In this document: positions 9,593-19,087 of the stretch, one piece after another | Position numbering within the stretch: position 1 is the stretch's first letter | Layout: each line of letters starts with the position of its first letter | Source: Thermodesulfovibrionia bacterium | GTDB taxonomy: Bacteria; Nitrospirota; Thermodesulfovibrionia; JACRGW01 | Assembly: GCA_919902995.1 (NCBI GenBank) | Contig: CAKKSD010000031.1 | Coordinates: 1-55,375, forward strand | DNA length: 55,375 bases | Direction: 5' to 3' | Position numbers and translations under genes: made by a program | Notes under the pieces: model-generated | What the model was told of the DNA's origin: nothing | Databases searched by the model: none | What the model saw: the letters and a program-made list of their open reading frames with translations, nothing else

Positions 9593-9664
9593 ATTATAAT
9601 TCAGATTGATATCTTAGAAAAAGTATATATAATATCACTTAATTTTAAAAGTGGAATCTTAGTT

Positions 9665-10042
9665 GTGAAACTTCCTACCATACTTATAGGCAAAAAAGGT
9701 GAGGATACTGCCGAGAAATATCTTAAGAAGCAGGGTTACAGGATACTCGGAAAGAACTATAAGAGCCCTTCAGGTGAGATTGATATAATAGCCCTTGATA
9801 AAGGGACATTAGTCTTTATTGAAGTAAAGACAAGGAGGTCTGATGAATTCGGACCTCCGGAGATTTCCGTAACCTCCACAAAGAGACAAAAGATTATTAA
9901 ATCGGCCTTCCATTTTTTATCGAAGAAGAGAATTAAAGATACACCGTGCAGGTTCGATATAGTATCAATAACTGGGTCTCCTGATCAGAAAGAAAAAGTG
10001 GTAAAGATTATAAAGGATGCCTTTGAGATAGAAAGATGGTAA
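9665..10042 (+). CDS. YraN family endonuclease-like protein (UPF0102)
   Basis: The 125-residue product carries the YraN signature: GKKGEDTAEKYLKKQGY, NYKSPSGEIDII and VFIEVKTRRS, the last forming the PD-(D/E)xK nuclease-like E-x-K core. The family is predicted to act on branched DNA, but its role is not settled. GTG 9665 is preferred because residues upstream derive from a dispersed repeat and are not family-like; the ribosome site there is weak. Confidence 0.85.
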   Translation: MKLPTILIGKKGEDTAEKYLKKQGYRILGKNYKSPSGEIDIIALDKGTLVFIEVKTRRSDEFGPPEISVTSTKRQKIIKSAFHFLSKKRIKDTPCRFDIVSITGSPDQKEKVVKIIKDAFEIERW

Positions 10043-10060
10043 AATGATTTTGTCACGATT

Positions 10061-10187
10061 GTCATTCCTGCGAAAGTCTATGACCCGTGGGTCACGGGTC
10101 ACGACCCATAGGGCAGGAATCCAGATTTCTATAGTTCTCTGTTTTCACAGGGATAGGTCTGGATTCCCACTTTTGTGGGAATGACGA
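10061..10187. repeat. Interspersed palindrome with internal period-7 tract
   Basis: A TGTCATTCCTGCGAAAG arm pairs with a TGTGGGAATGACGAG arm. Between them is a heptamer tract (TGACCCG, TGGGTCA, CGGGTCA, CGACCCA, 10081-10108). No gene is seen in the gap before selD. Confidence 0.65.
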
Positions 10188-10205
10188 GAAGTATGAGAGG
10201 AAACG

Positions 10206-11225
10206 ATGAAAAAGAAGGTAAGACTTACAGAGAAGGTAAAGGCTGCGGGCTGAGCCGGAAAGCTGGGTCCGGCGGACCTTGAGGAGATATTAAGAGGTAT
10301 TTCCGGAGGGCAGGATAAGAGAGTGATTGTCGGTCCGGGGGATGATGCAGGTGTATATTCACTCGATGATGATACTGCCCTTGTAGAGACTGTGGATGTA
10401 ATAACCCCTGTCGTTGACGATCCTTTTACTTTTGGTGCGATAAGTGCCACTAATTCCCTGAGTGATATATATGCGATGGGAGGAAGACCACTTACAGCTA
10501 TGGCTATTCTCGGTTTCCCTTCCTGCGATTATGGACCAGAAGTTATCAAGGAGATTCTTAATGGTGCTGTAAATAAGCTCAGAGAGGCAGGGGTTTCCCT
10601 CATGGGTGGGCATAGCATCGAGGATCAGGAATTAAAGTTCGGGCTTTCTGTAACAGGGGTTATAAAGAAAGAGAGGATCCTCCGTATTCAGGGTGCGATA
10701 CCAGGAGATATCCTTATCCTTACAAAGCCACTCGGAATAGGCATCCTTACTACCGCACTCAAAGGGAGAAAACTGGAAGATAACGAACTCAAAAAGGTTA
10801 TTGAACTCATGCTTACTCTGAATGACAGGGCATCAAAGTCTGCACTGGATGCCAATACACATGCGATGACAGACATAACAGGTTTTGGTCTCCTGGGGCA
10901 TGCCTATAATATGGTAAAAGACTCAGATATAGATTTTCATCTTTCTTTTGATTCGATTCCGATCCTTCCACGTGTGATGGATATGGTAGATTCAGGGATG
11001 GTTCCAGAAGGTGCCTATAATAATTTAAAATTTCTGAAGGAGAAGGTATCATTCCCTGACCGATTCTCCGAAGAAAATCAGTTAATCCTTTTCGATCCGC
11101 AGACATCAGGTGGACTACTTATCGCCATGCCTCAGGAATCATTGAGAATCTTTGAAAAGGAATCCATTTCCTCCTCAGTTATCGGGAAGGTTGAGAAGGG
11201 GAAAGGAAGGATAAGGGTTTCTTAA
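10206..11225 (+). CDS. selD: Selenide, water dikinase SelD (selenoprotein)
   Basis: SelD makes selenophosphate from selenide and ATP, the selenium donor for selenocysteine. Reading from ATG 10206 gives MKKKVRLTEKVKAAG, then an in-frame TGA at 10251-10253, then AGKLGPADLEE, which joins the rest of the enzyme (VGPGDDAGVY, LMGGHSIED, DITGFGLLGHA). The TGA falls at the active-site Cys/Sec position, three residues before the catalytic lysine, as in known selenocysteine SelD proteins. A conventional gene caller would start late, near 10323, and lose the active site. hisA begins five bases after the stop. Confidence 0.9.
10251..10273 (+). promoter_or_regulatory. selD UGA codon and candidate bacterial SECIS hairpin
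   Basis: The TGA is followed at once by GCCGGA (10254-10259), an 8-base loop and the complementary TCCGGC (10268-10273). Bacterial SECIS elements lie directly 3' of the UGA and are bound by SelB at the apical loop. The stem is visible; SelB binding is inference. Confidence 0.65.
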
Positions 11226-11230
11226 AAGGC

Positions 11231-11950
11231 ATGGTGATTATCCCTGCCATAGACCTTAAGGAAGGGAAATGCGTAAGGCTCATTCAGGGAAGGATGGAAG
11301 ATGTCACTATCTACTCCGATAATCCTGCCTCTATGGCGAAGCACTGGGAAGATGAAGGTGCGGAACTACTGCATATTGTTGACCTTGATGGTGCTATAGA
11401 GGGAAGTCCCAGGAATATTAAATCCATAATTGATATCCGTAAGGCTGTATCCATACTGATAGAGGTTGGTGGTGGTATAAGGAATATGGAGACTATCGAT
11501 AAACTAATGTCATTAAAAATAGACAGGGTTGTACTCGGCACCTCTGCGGTCAATGATCCTTACTTTCTTAGAGAGGCATGCAGAAGATTTCAAGGTAAGG
11601 TTCTCGCAGGGATAGACGCAAGGGATGGAATGGTTGCGATAAAGGGATGGAGAGAAACGACAAGCGAGAGGGCTATCGATTTCGCCAAGAGTTTAGAAGA
11701 CTCAGGTGTGAGGGCGATAATATTCACGGATATAAAGATGGATGGGATGCTCTCAGGTCCGAATATAGAATCAATAAGGGAGTTCGTAAAGTCTGTAAAA
11801 CTACCTGTTATAGCCTCAGGTGGCGTAGCGGATATCAATGATATAAAAGAATTAATGAAACTTCAACTTGAAGGGATAATTGTAGGCAAGGCGATTTACT
11901 CCGGATCTCTTGATCTCAAGGAGGCGATCAGGCTTGTTAAATCTTCATGA
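11231..11950 (+). CDS. hisA: ProFAR isomerase HisA
   Basis: HisA isomerises ProFAR to PRFAR in histidine synthesis. It is a (beta/alpha)8 barrel with MVIIPAIDLKEGKCVRL at the N-terminus, GGGIR, GIDARDG, TDIKMDGML and the phosphate loop IASGGVADIND. The length of 239 residues is normal. It follows selD by five bases and probably shares its transcript. hisF, its pathway partner, lies about 1.4 kb downstream, separated by an opposing frameshifted gene. Confidence 0.95.
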   Translation: MVIIPAIDLKEGKCVRLIQGRMEDVTIYSDNPASMAKHWEDEGAELLHIVDLDGAIEGSPRNIKSIIDIRKAVSILIEVGGGIRNMETIDKLMSLKIDRVVLGTSAVNDPYFLREACRRFQGKVLAGIDARDGMVAIKGWRETTSERAIDFAKSLEDSGVRAIIFTDIKMDGMLSGPNIESIREFVKSVKLPVIASGGVADINDIKELMKLQLEGIIVGKAIYSGSLDLKEAIRLVKSS

Positions 11951-13056
11951 TAGAACAAACATCTCTTCTATCCTCTGCCTTACCCACCCAATCCCCATCT
12001 CTTCTTTCTTTTTATATATCTCTAAAAGCCTCAGGGAGTAATCTTTTACCTTCTCATATCCTGCCTTTCTCGCATTATCAATTAAACTTATATCTCCGGT
12101 CTTGATAAACCCCTTATATGCATCGTATATATCAGTAAAGATTACCCTTCTCGTCCCTCCCAACTGGGAGACATAGAAACCGAGAGAGCCGATCTTCCTA
12201 TGTTTTATTATGTGCCAGAGCATTCCCTTTTCAGTTGTATCTGCCATTATATCCTTAATGCCCCTGATAAGATGTTCGAATCTTGTCTGAGGTAAGAGGC
12301 ATAATAACTCCTTCCATTCCTCACCGAGAAGTGACCCAACGTAAGTCTCGCCGAGTTCGTGGTGGAGATAACATTCAAGCTCTTCAGAAATAATCCTCTC
12401 CATATCTGCTTCTATCTCCTCAGGGATCATATTTATCCTTTTATTGTTCATACCATAAGCCTTAAATCCGAGGGACAGAGGGCTGTCTCTTCTGTATGAG
12501 TCGTAGACTTCCTTGATTTTACCTCTCTAAATTTATCCCATAAAGAATATCGGAGAGGTTCCTTTCTCAGAATGATATCCTTCCCCTGAGAGAGTGAAGG
12601 TGCAGCACCTATATCTCTGGCGATCTCCTTATCTAAGAGGTATACATAAAAATCATCTTCCCTCCATGTCTTCTCAAGATATCCGAGAAAGAAAGAAGGT
12701 CTCAGTCCACCAATAAAACCAGCTCCATAGAGAAGACCCTTTGATTTGATGGCAATATTTATTGAATCAAGATTAAAGGGAAGATAATAATCATCATATA
12801 TCTTTATATTCTGGAAAGGTTCTTCTGCAAATAATTCCCAGGATTTTTCCTTTTCAGATACCCAGTCAAGGATCTCTGAATGATTTATCTCGATCCAGGG
12901 TTTGTATCCCTTTTTCCACCTGTATTGATCCCTTAGCCGGAGCAATAACCCACATATGGAATAAGTTCCCCAGGATTTTGCATCAGCGATCTCACAGTTA
13001 TGCCTTACTTGTGCGATGATATCTTCCATCTCTATCATGAGTGCACTAATTGTCAT
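11945..13056 (-). pseudogene. Frameshifted conserved hypothetical (Sfum_1244-like)
   Basis: Two overlapping frames, 13056-12448 and 12451-11945, look like halves of one protein of about 350 residues. The first has the CEIADAKSWGTYSICGLLLR start and LLYGAGFIGGLRPSFFLGYL; the second has ECYLHHELGETY. Near 12517-12522, in the A-run of GTAAAATC, moving to the -1 frame gives KEVYDSYRRDSPLSLGFKAYG, which runs directly into the second half. A lost base, a sequencing error or slippage would all explain this. I recall a Sfum_1244 family with this layout. The function is unknown. Its stop overlaps the hisA end by six bases. Confidence 0.7.
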
Positions 13057-13057
13057 C

Positions 13058-13250
13058 CTTTACGTCATTCCTGCGGAGGCAGGAATCCAGAAACAGTCTG
13101 TCATGATGAATTAATTTCAGCATCTCGTGATCCTGAACTTGATTCAGGACTGAAACAAGTTCAGAATGACATAAAAACCTGGATTCCCGCTGGAGTTTAT
13201 CACGTATCCCCAATCAAGTTGAGGACAAGCTTGATACGGTGCGGGAATGA
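13058..13250. repeat. Cluster of interspersed palindromic repeats
   Basis: Several nested inverted segments are visible: TGCGGAGGCAGGAATCC, CCTGAACTTGATTCAGGA, and CCGCTGGAG with GGTGCGGGAATGA. They fill the gap between the opposing frameshifted gene and hisF. No gene is seen. Confidence 0.65.
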
Positions 13251-13318
13251 TAAACTCTTCATTTCATGTTGCTCGCTATAGTATAGAAATTCTCTCAAAT
13301 TTAAGCTATTATATCATT

Positions 13319-14098
13319 ATGCTTACGAAAAGGATAATACCCTGCCTCGATGTAAAAGGCGGGAGGGTTGTAAAAGGTGTGAGTTTTATAAACCTGAGAG
13401 ACGCTGGAGACCCTGTGGAGAATTCGAGGTTCTACGATGAACAGGGTGCGGATGAACTCACCTTCCTTGATATTACTGCATCACATGAAAAAAGGGATAT
13501 AATAATTGATGTTGTGATGAGGACAGCAGAAGAGGTCTTTATGCCCCTTACAGTTGGAGGTGGTATAAGGACTCTTGAGGATATAAGGAAACTGCTAAAG
13601 GCAGGTGCAGACAAGGTCTCGATAAATACTGCAGCTGTGAATAACCATGATTTTGTAAGAGAATCAGCAGAGAGATTCGGTAGCCAGTGCATTGTGGTTG
13701 CTATTGATGCGAAGAGACAGTTCACAGTTCACGGTTCACGGTTCACGGGAAGATGGGAGGTCTACACCCATGGTGGAAGGAAGCCTACAGGTATTGATGC
13801 CATAGAATGGGCGAATAAAGTGGAAGAACTCGGTGCAGGTGAGATACTACTCACAAGTATGGATAAGGACGGTACTAAGGATGGATACGATATAGAACTT
13901 ACAAAGACTATTTCAGAAACTGTAGGAATACCGGTAATAGCTTCTGGTGGCGCAGGGAATCTGGAACACCTCTATCAGGCACTTATTGAAGGGAAGGCAG
14001 ACGCAGTGCTCGCCGCCTCAATATTTCATTATAGAGAATATACAATAAAAGAGGCAAAGGAGTATCTTCAGAGAAAAGGGGTTATTGTTAGACTTTAA
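13319..14098 (+). CDS. hisF: Imidazole glycerol phosphate synthase subunit HisF
   Basis: HisF, with the glutaminase HisH, forms imidazole-glycerol phosphate and AICAR from PRFAR. Hallmarks are [20 protein letters not shown], the GGGIR loop, VAIDAKR, and the phosphate loop IASGGAGN. Start at ATG 13319; upstream codons in this frame are repeat-derived. Residues about 135-143 come from four heptamers (13721-13748) inserted in frame between the DAKR strand and WEVYTHGG, where the family normally has a short turn. The flavin reductase gene starts ten bases after its stop. Confidence 0.95.
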   Translation: MLTKRIIPCLDVKGGRVVKGVSFINLRDAGDPVENSRFYDEQGADELTFLDITASHEKRDIIIDVVMRTAEEVFMPLTVGGGIRTLEDIRKLLKAGADKVSINTAAVNNHDFVRESAERFGSQCIVVAIDAKRQFTVHGSRFTGRWEVYTHGGRKPTGIDAIEWANKVEELGAGEILLTSMDKDGTKDGYDIELTKTISETVGIPVIASGGAGNLEHLYQALIEGKADAVLAASIFHYREYTIKEAKEYLQRKGVIVRL

Positions 14099-14108
14099 AG
14101 GAGGAGAT

Positions 14109-14681
14109 ATGCAAAAGAAGAAGATTAAGCCATCAACATATATCTATCCTGCTCCTGTAATGCTTATCAGCTCAAGGGGCAGGGACGGAAAGCCGAATAT
14201 CGCCACAATATCCTGGGGAGGGGTGCTCTGCTCCGATCCGCCTATGGTTGGTATATCCGTTAGACCGACGAGACACAGCAACAGTCTGATAAAAGATACA
14301 ATGGAGTTTGTTCTGAACATTCCATCACAGAAGTGGCTTAAGGAGACTGATTATTGCGGTTCTGTTTCAGGCAGGGACAGTGATAAATTTCTGACTTCTG
14401 GTTTTACTTCTATGGAGGCAGATACTGTAAAGGCTCCCCTGATAAAAGAATGTCCCATCAATCTTGAGTGTCAGGTGAGGCAGGTAATCAATCTCGGCTC
14501 GCATGACCTGTTCATAGCAGAGGTTGTATCTGCACATGTGGATGAAGAAATCCTTGACGGTGAAAAAATCAGTATGGATAAGCTTTCTCCGATTTCTTAC
14601 TGTCCCAATGTGCAGGAGTACCGTGCTATGGGAGAGAAGATCGGCTCTTATGGGTTCAGTAAGAAAACAGGAGGTGGGTGA
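14109..14681 (+). CDS. Flavin reductase-like FMN-binding split-barrel protein
   Basis: The 190-residue product matches the flavin reductase-like domain family: [20 protein letters not shown], a [13 protein letters not shown] strand, [10 protein letters not shown], and a late SPISY segment before the end. Members bind FMN and act as NAD(P)H:flavin oxidoreductases or related redox proteins; the substrate is not predictable. AAAGGAGGAGAT precedes ATG 14109. The stop touches the next gene (GTGATGG), so the two are coupled. Confidence 0.8.
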   Translation: MQKKKIKPSTYIYPAPVMLISSRGRDGKPNIATISWGGVLCSDPPMVGISVRPTRHSNSLIKDTMEFVLNIPSQKWLKETDYCGSVSGRDSDKFLTSGFTSMEADTVKAPLIKECPINLECQVRQVINLGSHDLFIAEVVSAHVDEEILDGEKISMDKLSPISYCPNVQEYRAMGEKIGSYGFSKKTGGG

Positions 14682-15163
14682 TGGAAATTAAGACTATAAG
14701 GATAGAGATCCCAGAGGGCTGTAATGTGATACTTGGCCATACACATTTCATAAAGACTGCTGAAGACCTCTATGAGATTCTTGTTACATCAGTACCACAG
14801 GCGAAATTCGGTATCGCCTTCAATGAGGCCTCAGGTCCATGCCTCATAAGGACAGAGGGGAATGATAAGGACCTTATTGATATTGCCTCGAGGAATGCGA
14901 TGAATGTGGGTGCAGGACATTTCTTCTCCATCGTTATAAAGGATGCCTACCCGATAAATATACTCAATTCGATAAAACACTGTCAGGAAGTATGCACAAT
15001 ATACTGTGCTACGGCAAACCCTGTGGAAGTTATAGTCACAGAGACAGAACAGGGAAGGGGTGTGTTCGGTGTTATTGACGGGTTTAAGCCAAAAGGGATA
15101 GAAGGGGAAGAAGACAAGAAACAGAGGAAGGAATTTCTGAGGAAGATAGGATACAAGAGATAA
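14681..15163 (+). CDS. Adenosine-specific kinase-like protein
   Basis: This 160-residue protein resembles a small conserved archaeal and bacterial family annotated as adenosine-specific kinase: [49 protein letters not shown] and [14 protein letters not shown]. The kinase label is from the family name; I see no standard P-loop. It probably forms one operon with hisF and the flavin reductase. ATG 14681 follows GGAGGTGGGTG. Confidence 0.75.
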   Translation: MEIKTIRIEIPEGCNVILGHTHFIKTAEDLYEILVTSVPQAKFGIAFNEASGPCLIRTEGNDKDLIDIASRNAMNVGAGHFFSIVIKDAYPINILNSIKHCQEVCTIYCATANPVEVIVTETEQGRGVFGVIDGFKPKGIEGEEDKKQRKEFLRKIGYKR

Positions 15164-15232
15164 TCGGAGCCGTTCTGAAATATATTGCAATAATTACTGA
15201 GATGGATATATTATACCTGAGAAAAAGAGCGA

Positions 15233-18200
15233 CTAATTTTTTAAAGCGAGCTGATGAGGCTCCTCATCTCCATTTAATCTCACAGATACAACCTTTGATA
15301 CACCTGGTTCTTCCATCGTTATACCATAGAGGATATCTGCTGACTCCATAGTCTTCTTGTTATGGGTGATTACGATGAACTGGGCTCTTTCGGAAAGATC
15401 TTTAAGTATTGATGTAAATCTGTCTATATTTGTATCATCGAGTGGCCCATCTACTTCATCCAGGAAATATAAGGGGCTTGACTTTACAAGGAAACTTGCG
15501 AAGAGGAGGGCTATGGCTGTAAGTGCCTTCTCCCCGCCTGAGAGAAGGGATAGGTTCTGGAGTTTCTTACCAGGTGGCTGGGCTATAATCTCTATTCCAG
15601 AATTTAAAATATCTCCACCATCTAAAATCAGGGTTGCCTTTCCACCTTCAAAGAGGGCACTGAAGGCCTCCTGGAATTTTTCATTAAGAAGTCTGAAGGC
15701 TTCCCTGAGCCTCTCTTCTGTAGTCCTGTCTATTTTTGCTATGGCCTCTTTAAGAGAATCCACAGACTGTAGGAGGTCTGTCTGCTGGGCTGTAAGAAAA
15801 TCATACCTTTCTTTAAGCTCCTTATACTCTTCTATGGCTGCTAAGTTCACAGGTCCCAGTGCCTCAAGTCTTTCCTTGAGATGGGTCAATTTCTCCTCGG
15901 CATCTACTCTGTCTATTTCTGATTCTCCGAACTCTGATATGAGATCTTCGGTTGTTTTATTATAATTGTTCTTAAGGGATTGAATTATATGTTCGATCTT
16001 TACGGTGAGTTCAGCCCTCTTCACTTCAACTTCGCCTTCCTCTGATTGGATTGATTCTAACCCTTCTCTATCTCGTCTCAGGGATTCTTCAAGGTTAGAG
16101 ATTTCCTCATAGAGGCCTGTCTGGAGGTCTTTCATCTTAGTTAGCTGCTCACTATGGTCAACCCTTTCCTTAAGGATTAGATTAAGGATATCTTCCTCCT
16201 CTTTTATTCTTCCTTCTGTATCTGATACCCTCCTGTTTATCTCTTCAATCTCTTTACTTAAGTCCTGTATCCTTTTTCCTCCCTTTTCGAGGGATGCCCT
16301 GAATCTCTCTTTCTCTTTGATGTTTCCATCCCCCTTCTCTTTAAGTGTAGCTATTTCGAGCTTCAGATCCATAAGTTCAGTCCTCAGGTCTTCAAATCCA
16401 TCCCTCTTTTCATTTAGCTCCTCATTGAGTTCCTTGATTGTTCCTTCCAGCGACTCTTTCTCCTTTTGGATGTCATTAAGGTTCTTACCAAATTTAAGGA
16501 GTTCTCTTTCCTGCTCATTCGTTTCCTTTCCTATCTCTTCCTCTTCTATCTTAAGGATTTCCATTCTCTTAAAAAGTCTATTCCTGTCTCCCTGAAGTAT
16601 TGCAATATCTTTTTCTATTGTGAAAATGTCTTTATCAAGCCCTTCAATCCTTAATCTTATCTCCCTCTCTGTTGCCTTTAGTGTATCTAATTCGTTCGAG
16701 GTTATAAAAGTAACCTCTTCAAGGTTTATAACCTCTTTTCTTAAGACCTCCACTTCCCCTTCGAGTTCTTTTGTTTCTCTTTTCTTTCTAAGAATCCCTC
16801 CACCATTGAGAGAAGGACTCCCTCCTGTAACAGTACCTGATGGGTCGAACACATCCCCTTCGAGTGTAACAAAGGTCTTCTGAATACCATTACGGCTCCA
16901 CAGGTTCAGTGCTGTAGAGAGATTACTGACAATAACTGTATCACTGAGCAGGAATTCAACAACCTTCCGATAACCGTCTCTGTACTTTATGAGATACAAT
17001 ACCTCTCCTATAATTCCTTCGCCTGTGTCTATTTTAATCGGTTCAGCCTTCACAATTCTCGGTTCAAGTGGTATAAATGTCCCCCTTCCTGAGTTTTCTG
17101 CTTTGAGATAATCTATTGTCTTGAGGATGGTATCGTGATCCTCCACGACTATATGCTGGAGTTTCTGCCCCAATACTGCCTCTATGGCTAATTCATATTC
17201 AGGTGATGTCTCAATGATATCTGCTACCAGACCATGGATATTCAAACCCTTACCTTTCTCTTCAAGAAGGGCTTTAACACCCTCCTGACCCCGAATCAGG
17301 TTCATAGACTCAAAACTCACTTCTACCTCTTTCAGAGAGCTCAACCTTGCAGCCTTTTCTGTCAAAGTCTCTTTTTTATTGATAAATTCTTCTTCTTTAT
17401 CTGCGAGGGTCTTTTCATTTTCATGAATATTTTCGTCTGTCTTTCTCCTCTCCTGCCCTAACTCTTCCCTTTTCCTCAGCAGTCCTTCAAGTGTTTCCGA
17501 TCTCTCTTTAAGGTCTTCTTCCTTTGCTGAGAGTTCTGTCTCTATATCTTTTATCTCTGATTCCCCAGTCTTTTCCTTTTTAGACAGGCCTTCTTTTAAG
17601 GTTTCGATATGAGTTATTTTGTTCCTTATATCTGAAATCTGGGCAGCCTTCTCGAATAGTGAACTTTTTGCATCCTCAAGGTTTTCCTCTATTGTTGATA
17701 TATCGTTATCAAGTATAGAGAGTCTGTCCTGTCTCTGGGATAATTCTTCTCTTTTTCTGTTAATTTCTCTCTCTAAATCCTCCCCTTCATCATTTATATC
17801 TTTTAATTGATCCTTCAGAGTTTCTTCTTCAAGGGTTAGTATTTCTATCTCTTCCTTATTCTTCTCTTCCCGCTCCTTCATAGTGGAGATGTTAGTTCCT
17901 AGAAGGGATATCTCCTTTTCCTTCTGTCCTATATTCTTTTCTGTCTGAAGGAGTTTTTCCTGAAGTGACTCGATCTCCTTTTCGATCTCTAAGATCCTAA
18001 TCCTCCTCTCCTCAATCTCTGTTTCCCCCTTTGAGATCTTAGCCTTCGTAATGTTCAGATCTTCGGTAAATCTCTCTAATTTCCGATTTATCTCCGAAAG
18101 CTCAGAGCCAAGTTTACTGTAATCGAATGAAAATATTCTGAGTTCTAAATCCTTTATTTCTTCTCTTATCCTCATATACCTTTCAGCCTTCTTGACCTGT

Positions 18201-18829
18201 CTGTGCAGGGAGTTTATCTGGCGTTCAACTTCTCCAATTATATCCTTGAGCCTCAGGAGATTCTGGCTTGCAAGTTCGAGCTTCTGTGATGCCTCAGCCC
18301 TTCTTGCCTTATACTTCATAACACCTGCTGTTTCCTCTATCAGAAAACGCCTATCTATTGGCTTGGAGTTAAGTATATGTCCGACCTTTCCCTGCTCGAT
18401 AATCGAATATGATTTTGCCTCAAGACCTGTATCAAGGAAGAGGTCTCTTATATCCTTGAGACGGCAGGGAACTTTATTTATAAGGTATTCACTTTCGCCT
18501 GAGCGATAGAGCCTTCTTGTTATAGAGATTTCGTCATATTCTGATAGTCCTTGTGGAAGTTGACCAGCCAGGTCCTTAAGATATAAAGTAACCTCCGCCA
18601 TACCGGTGGCTTTTCTTACCTCACTACCGGTAAAGATAACATCTTCCATACTATCGCCCCTCATGTTCTTTGCACTCAGTTCTCCGAGGACCCATTTGAG
18701 GGCATCTACAATATTGCTCTTTCCACATCCGTTTGGGCCTATAATAGCTGTGATACCTGGCTGGAAAGAAAAAACAGACCTGTCTGCAAAGGACTTGAAC
18801 CCGATCATCTCTATTTTTTCAAAACGCAT
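15233..18829 (-). CDS. smc: Chromosome segregation ATPase SMC
   Basis: SMC dimerises and works with ScpAB to organise the chromosome. The 1198-residue protein has Walker A GPNGCGKS (31-38), a long coiled coil, a hinge (about 510-680, with the GxxGxV and GGSPSLNGGG segments), a second coiled coil, and the C-terminal signature LSGGEKALTA followed by Walker B PLYFLDEVDGPLDD. The length is typical. The neighbouring thiD is divergent. No scpA or scpB is seen here. Confidence 0.96.
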   Translation of the reverse strand: MRFEKIEMIGFKSFADRSVFSFQPGITAIIGPNGCGKSNIVDALKWVLGELSAKNMRGDSMEDVIFTGSEVRKATGMAEVTLYLKDLAGQLPQGLSEYDEISITRRLYRSGESEYLINKVPCRLKDIRDLFLDTGLEAKSYSIIEQGKVGHILNSKPIDRRFLIEETAGVMKYKARRAEASQKLELASQNLLRLKDIIGEVERQINSLHRQVKKAERYMRIREEIKDLELRIFSFDYSKLGSELSEINRKLERFTEDLNITKAKISKGETEIEERRIRILEIEKEIESLQEKLLQTEKNIGQKEKEISLLGTNISTMKEREEKNKEEIEILTLEEETLKDQLKDINDEGEDLEREINRKREELSQRQDRLSILDNDISTIEENLEDAKSSLFEKAAQISDIRNKITHIETLKEGLSKKEKTGESEIKDIETELSAKEEDLKERSETLEGLLRKREELGQERRKTDENIHENEKTLADKEEEFINKKETLTEKAARLSSLKEVEVSFESMNLIRGQEGVKALLEEKGKGLNIHGLVADIIETSPEYELAIEAVLGQKLQHIVVEDHDTILKTIDYLKAENSGRGTFIPLEPRIVKAEPIKIDTGEGIIGEVLYLIKYRDGYRKVVEFLLSDTVIVSNLSTALNLWSRNGIQKTFVTLEGDVFDPSGTVTGGSPSLNGGGILRKKRETKELEGEVEVLRKEVINLEEVTFITSNELDTLKATEREIRLRIEGLDKDIFTIEKDIAILQGDRNRLFKRMEILKIEEEEIGKETNEQERELLKFGKNLNDIQKEKESLEGTIKELNEELNEKRDGFEDLRTELMDLKLEIATLKEKGDGNIKEKERFRASLEKGGKRIQDLSKEIEEINRRVSDTEGRIKEEEDILNLILKERVDHSEQLTKMKDLQTGLYEEISNLEESLRRDREGLESIQSEEGEVEVKRAELTVKIEHIIQSLKNNYNKTTEDLISEFGESEIDRVDAEEKLTHLKERLEALGPVNLAAIEEYKELKERYDFLTAQQTDLLQSVDSLKEAIAKIDRTTEERLREAFRLLNEKFQEAFSALFEGGKATLILDGGDILNSGIEIIAQPPGKKLQNLSLLSGGEKALTAIALLFASFLVKSSPLYFLDEVDGPLDDTNIDRFTSILKDLSERAQFIVITHNKKTMESADILYGITMEEPGVSKVVSVRLNGDEEPHQLALKN

Positions 18830-18854
18830 AGCTCCCCCCAGAATATTTATTCAC

Positions 18855-18925
18855 ATAAAAATTTCCCCCTTACCACCTTCTTCCATAAGGAAAGACAATA
18901 GGGGCAAGGGGGATTCAATTTCTGA
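18855..18925. repeat. C-rich/G-rich palindromic repeat upstream of smc
   Basis: TTCCCCCTTACC and GGGGCAAGGGGGATT face each other across an inner stem. It is the same repeat family as at 4911 and within glgA, and it sits in the divergent smc/thiD promoter region. Confidence 0.6.
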
Positions 18926-18976
18926 TCTATAGGTTTTATGTTCCCTTGTGAACCAAAGGCTCATTGAGTGTCTTAT

Positions 18977-18994
18977 ACCACAAAATTTTGTGGT
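18977..18994. promoter_or_regulatory. Perfect 18-bp palindrome between smc and thiD
   Basis: ACCACAAAATTTTGTGGT is its own reverse complement. It lies 148 bases upstream of smc and 93 bases upstream of the thiD start, in a divergent intergenic region. This is a plausible operator for a dimeric repressor, but no second copy is visible. Confidence 0.4.
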
Positions 18995-19087
18995 TGTAAA
19001 GATATTTTTTACTATATAGTGTATTTTTTGAAAAATAGGGATAAAATGTTACTTGAGAAGAAAAAAACCTTATGGTATTTTAGATAT

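Noticed and set aside
9197-9664. Long N-terminal extension of YraN
   Set aside because: It runs antisense through moaC and a dispersed repeat; family homology begins at about 9665.
2953-13250. The many short inverted repeats as a CRISPR array
   Set aside because: They are single, scattered, variable palindromes without regular spacers, and no cas gene is present.
18835-19087. TPP riboswitch before thiD
   Set aside because: I could not find the conserved TPP-aptamer segments; the region holds a C-rich repeat and a short palindrome only.
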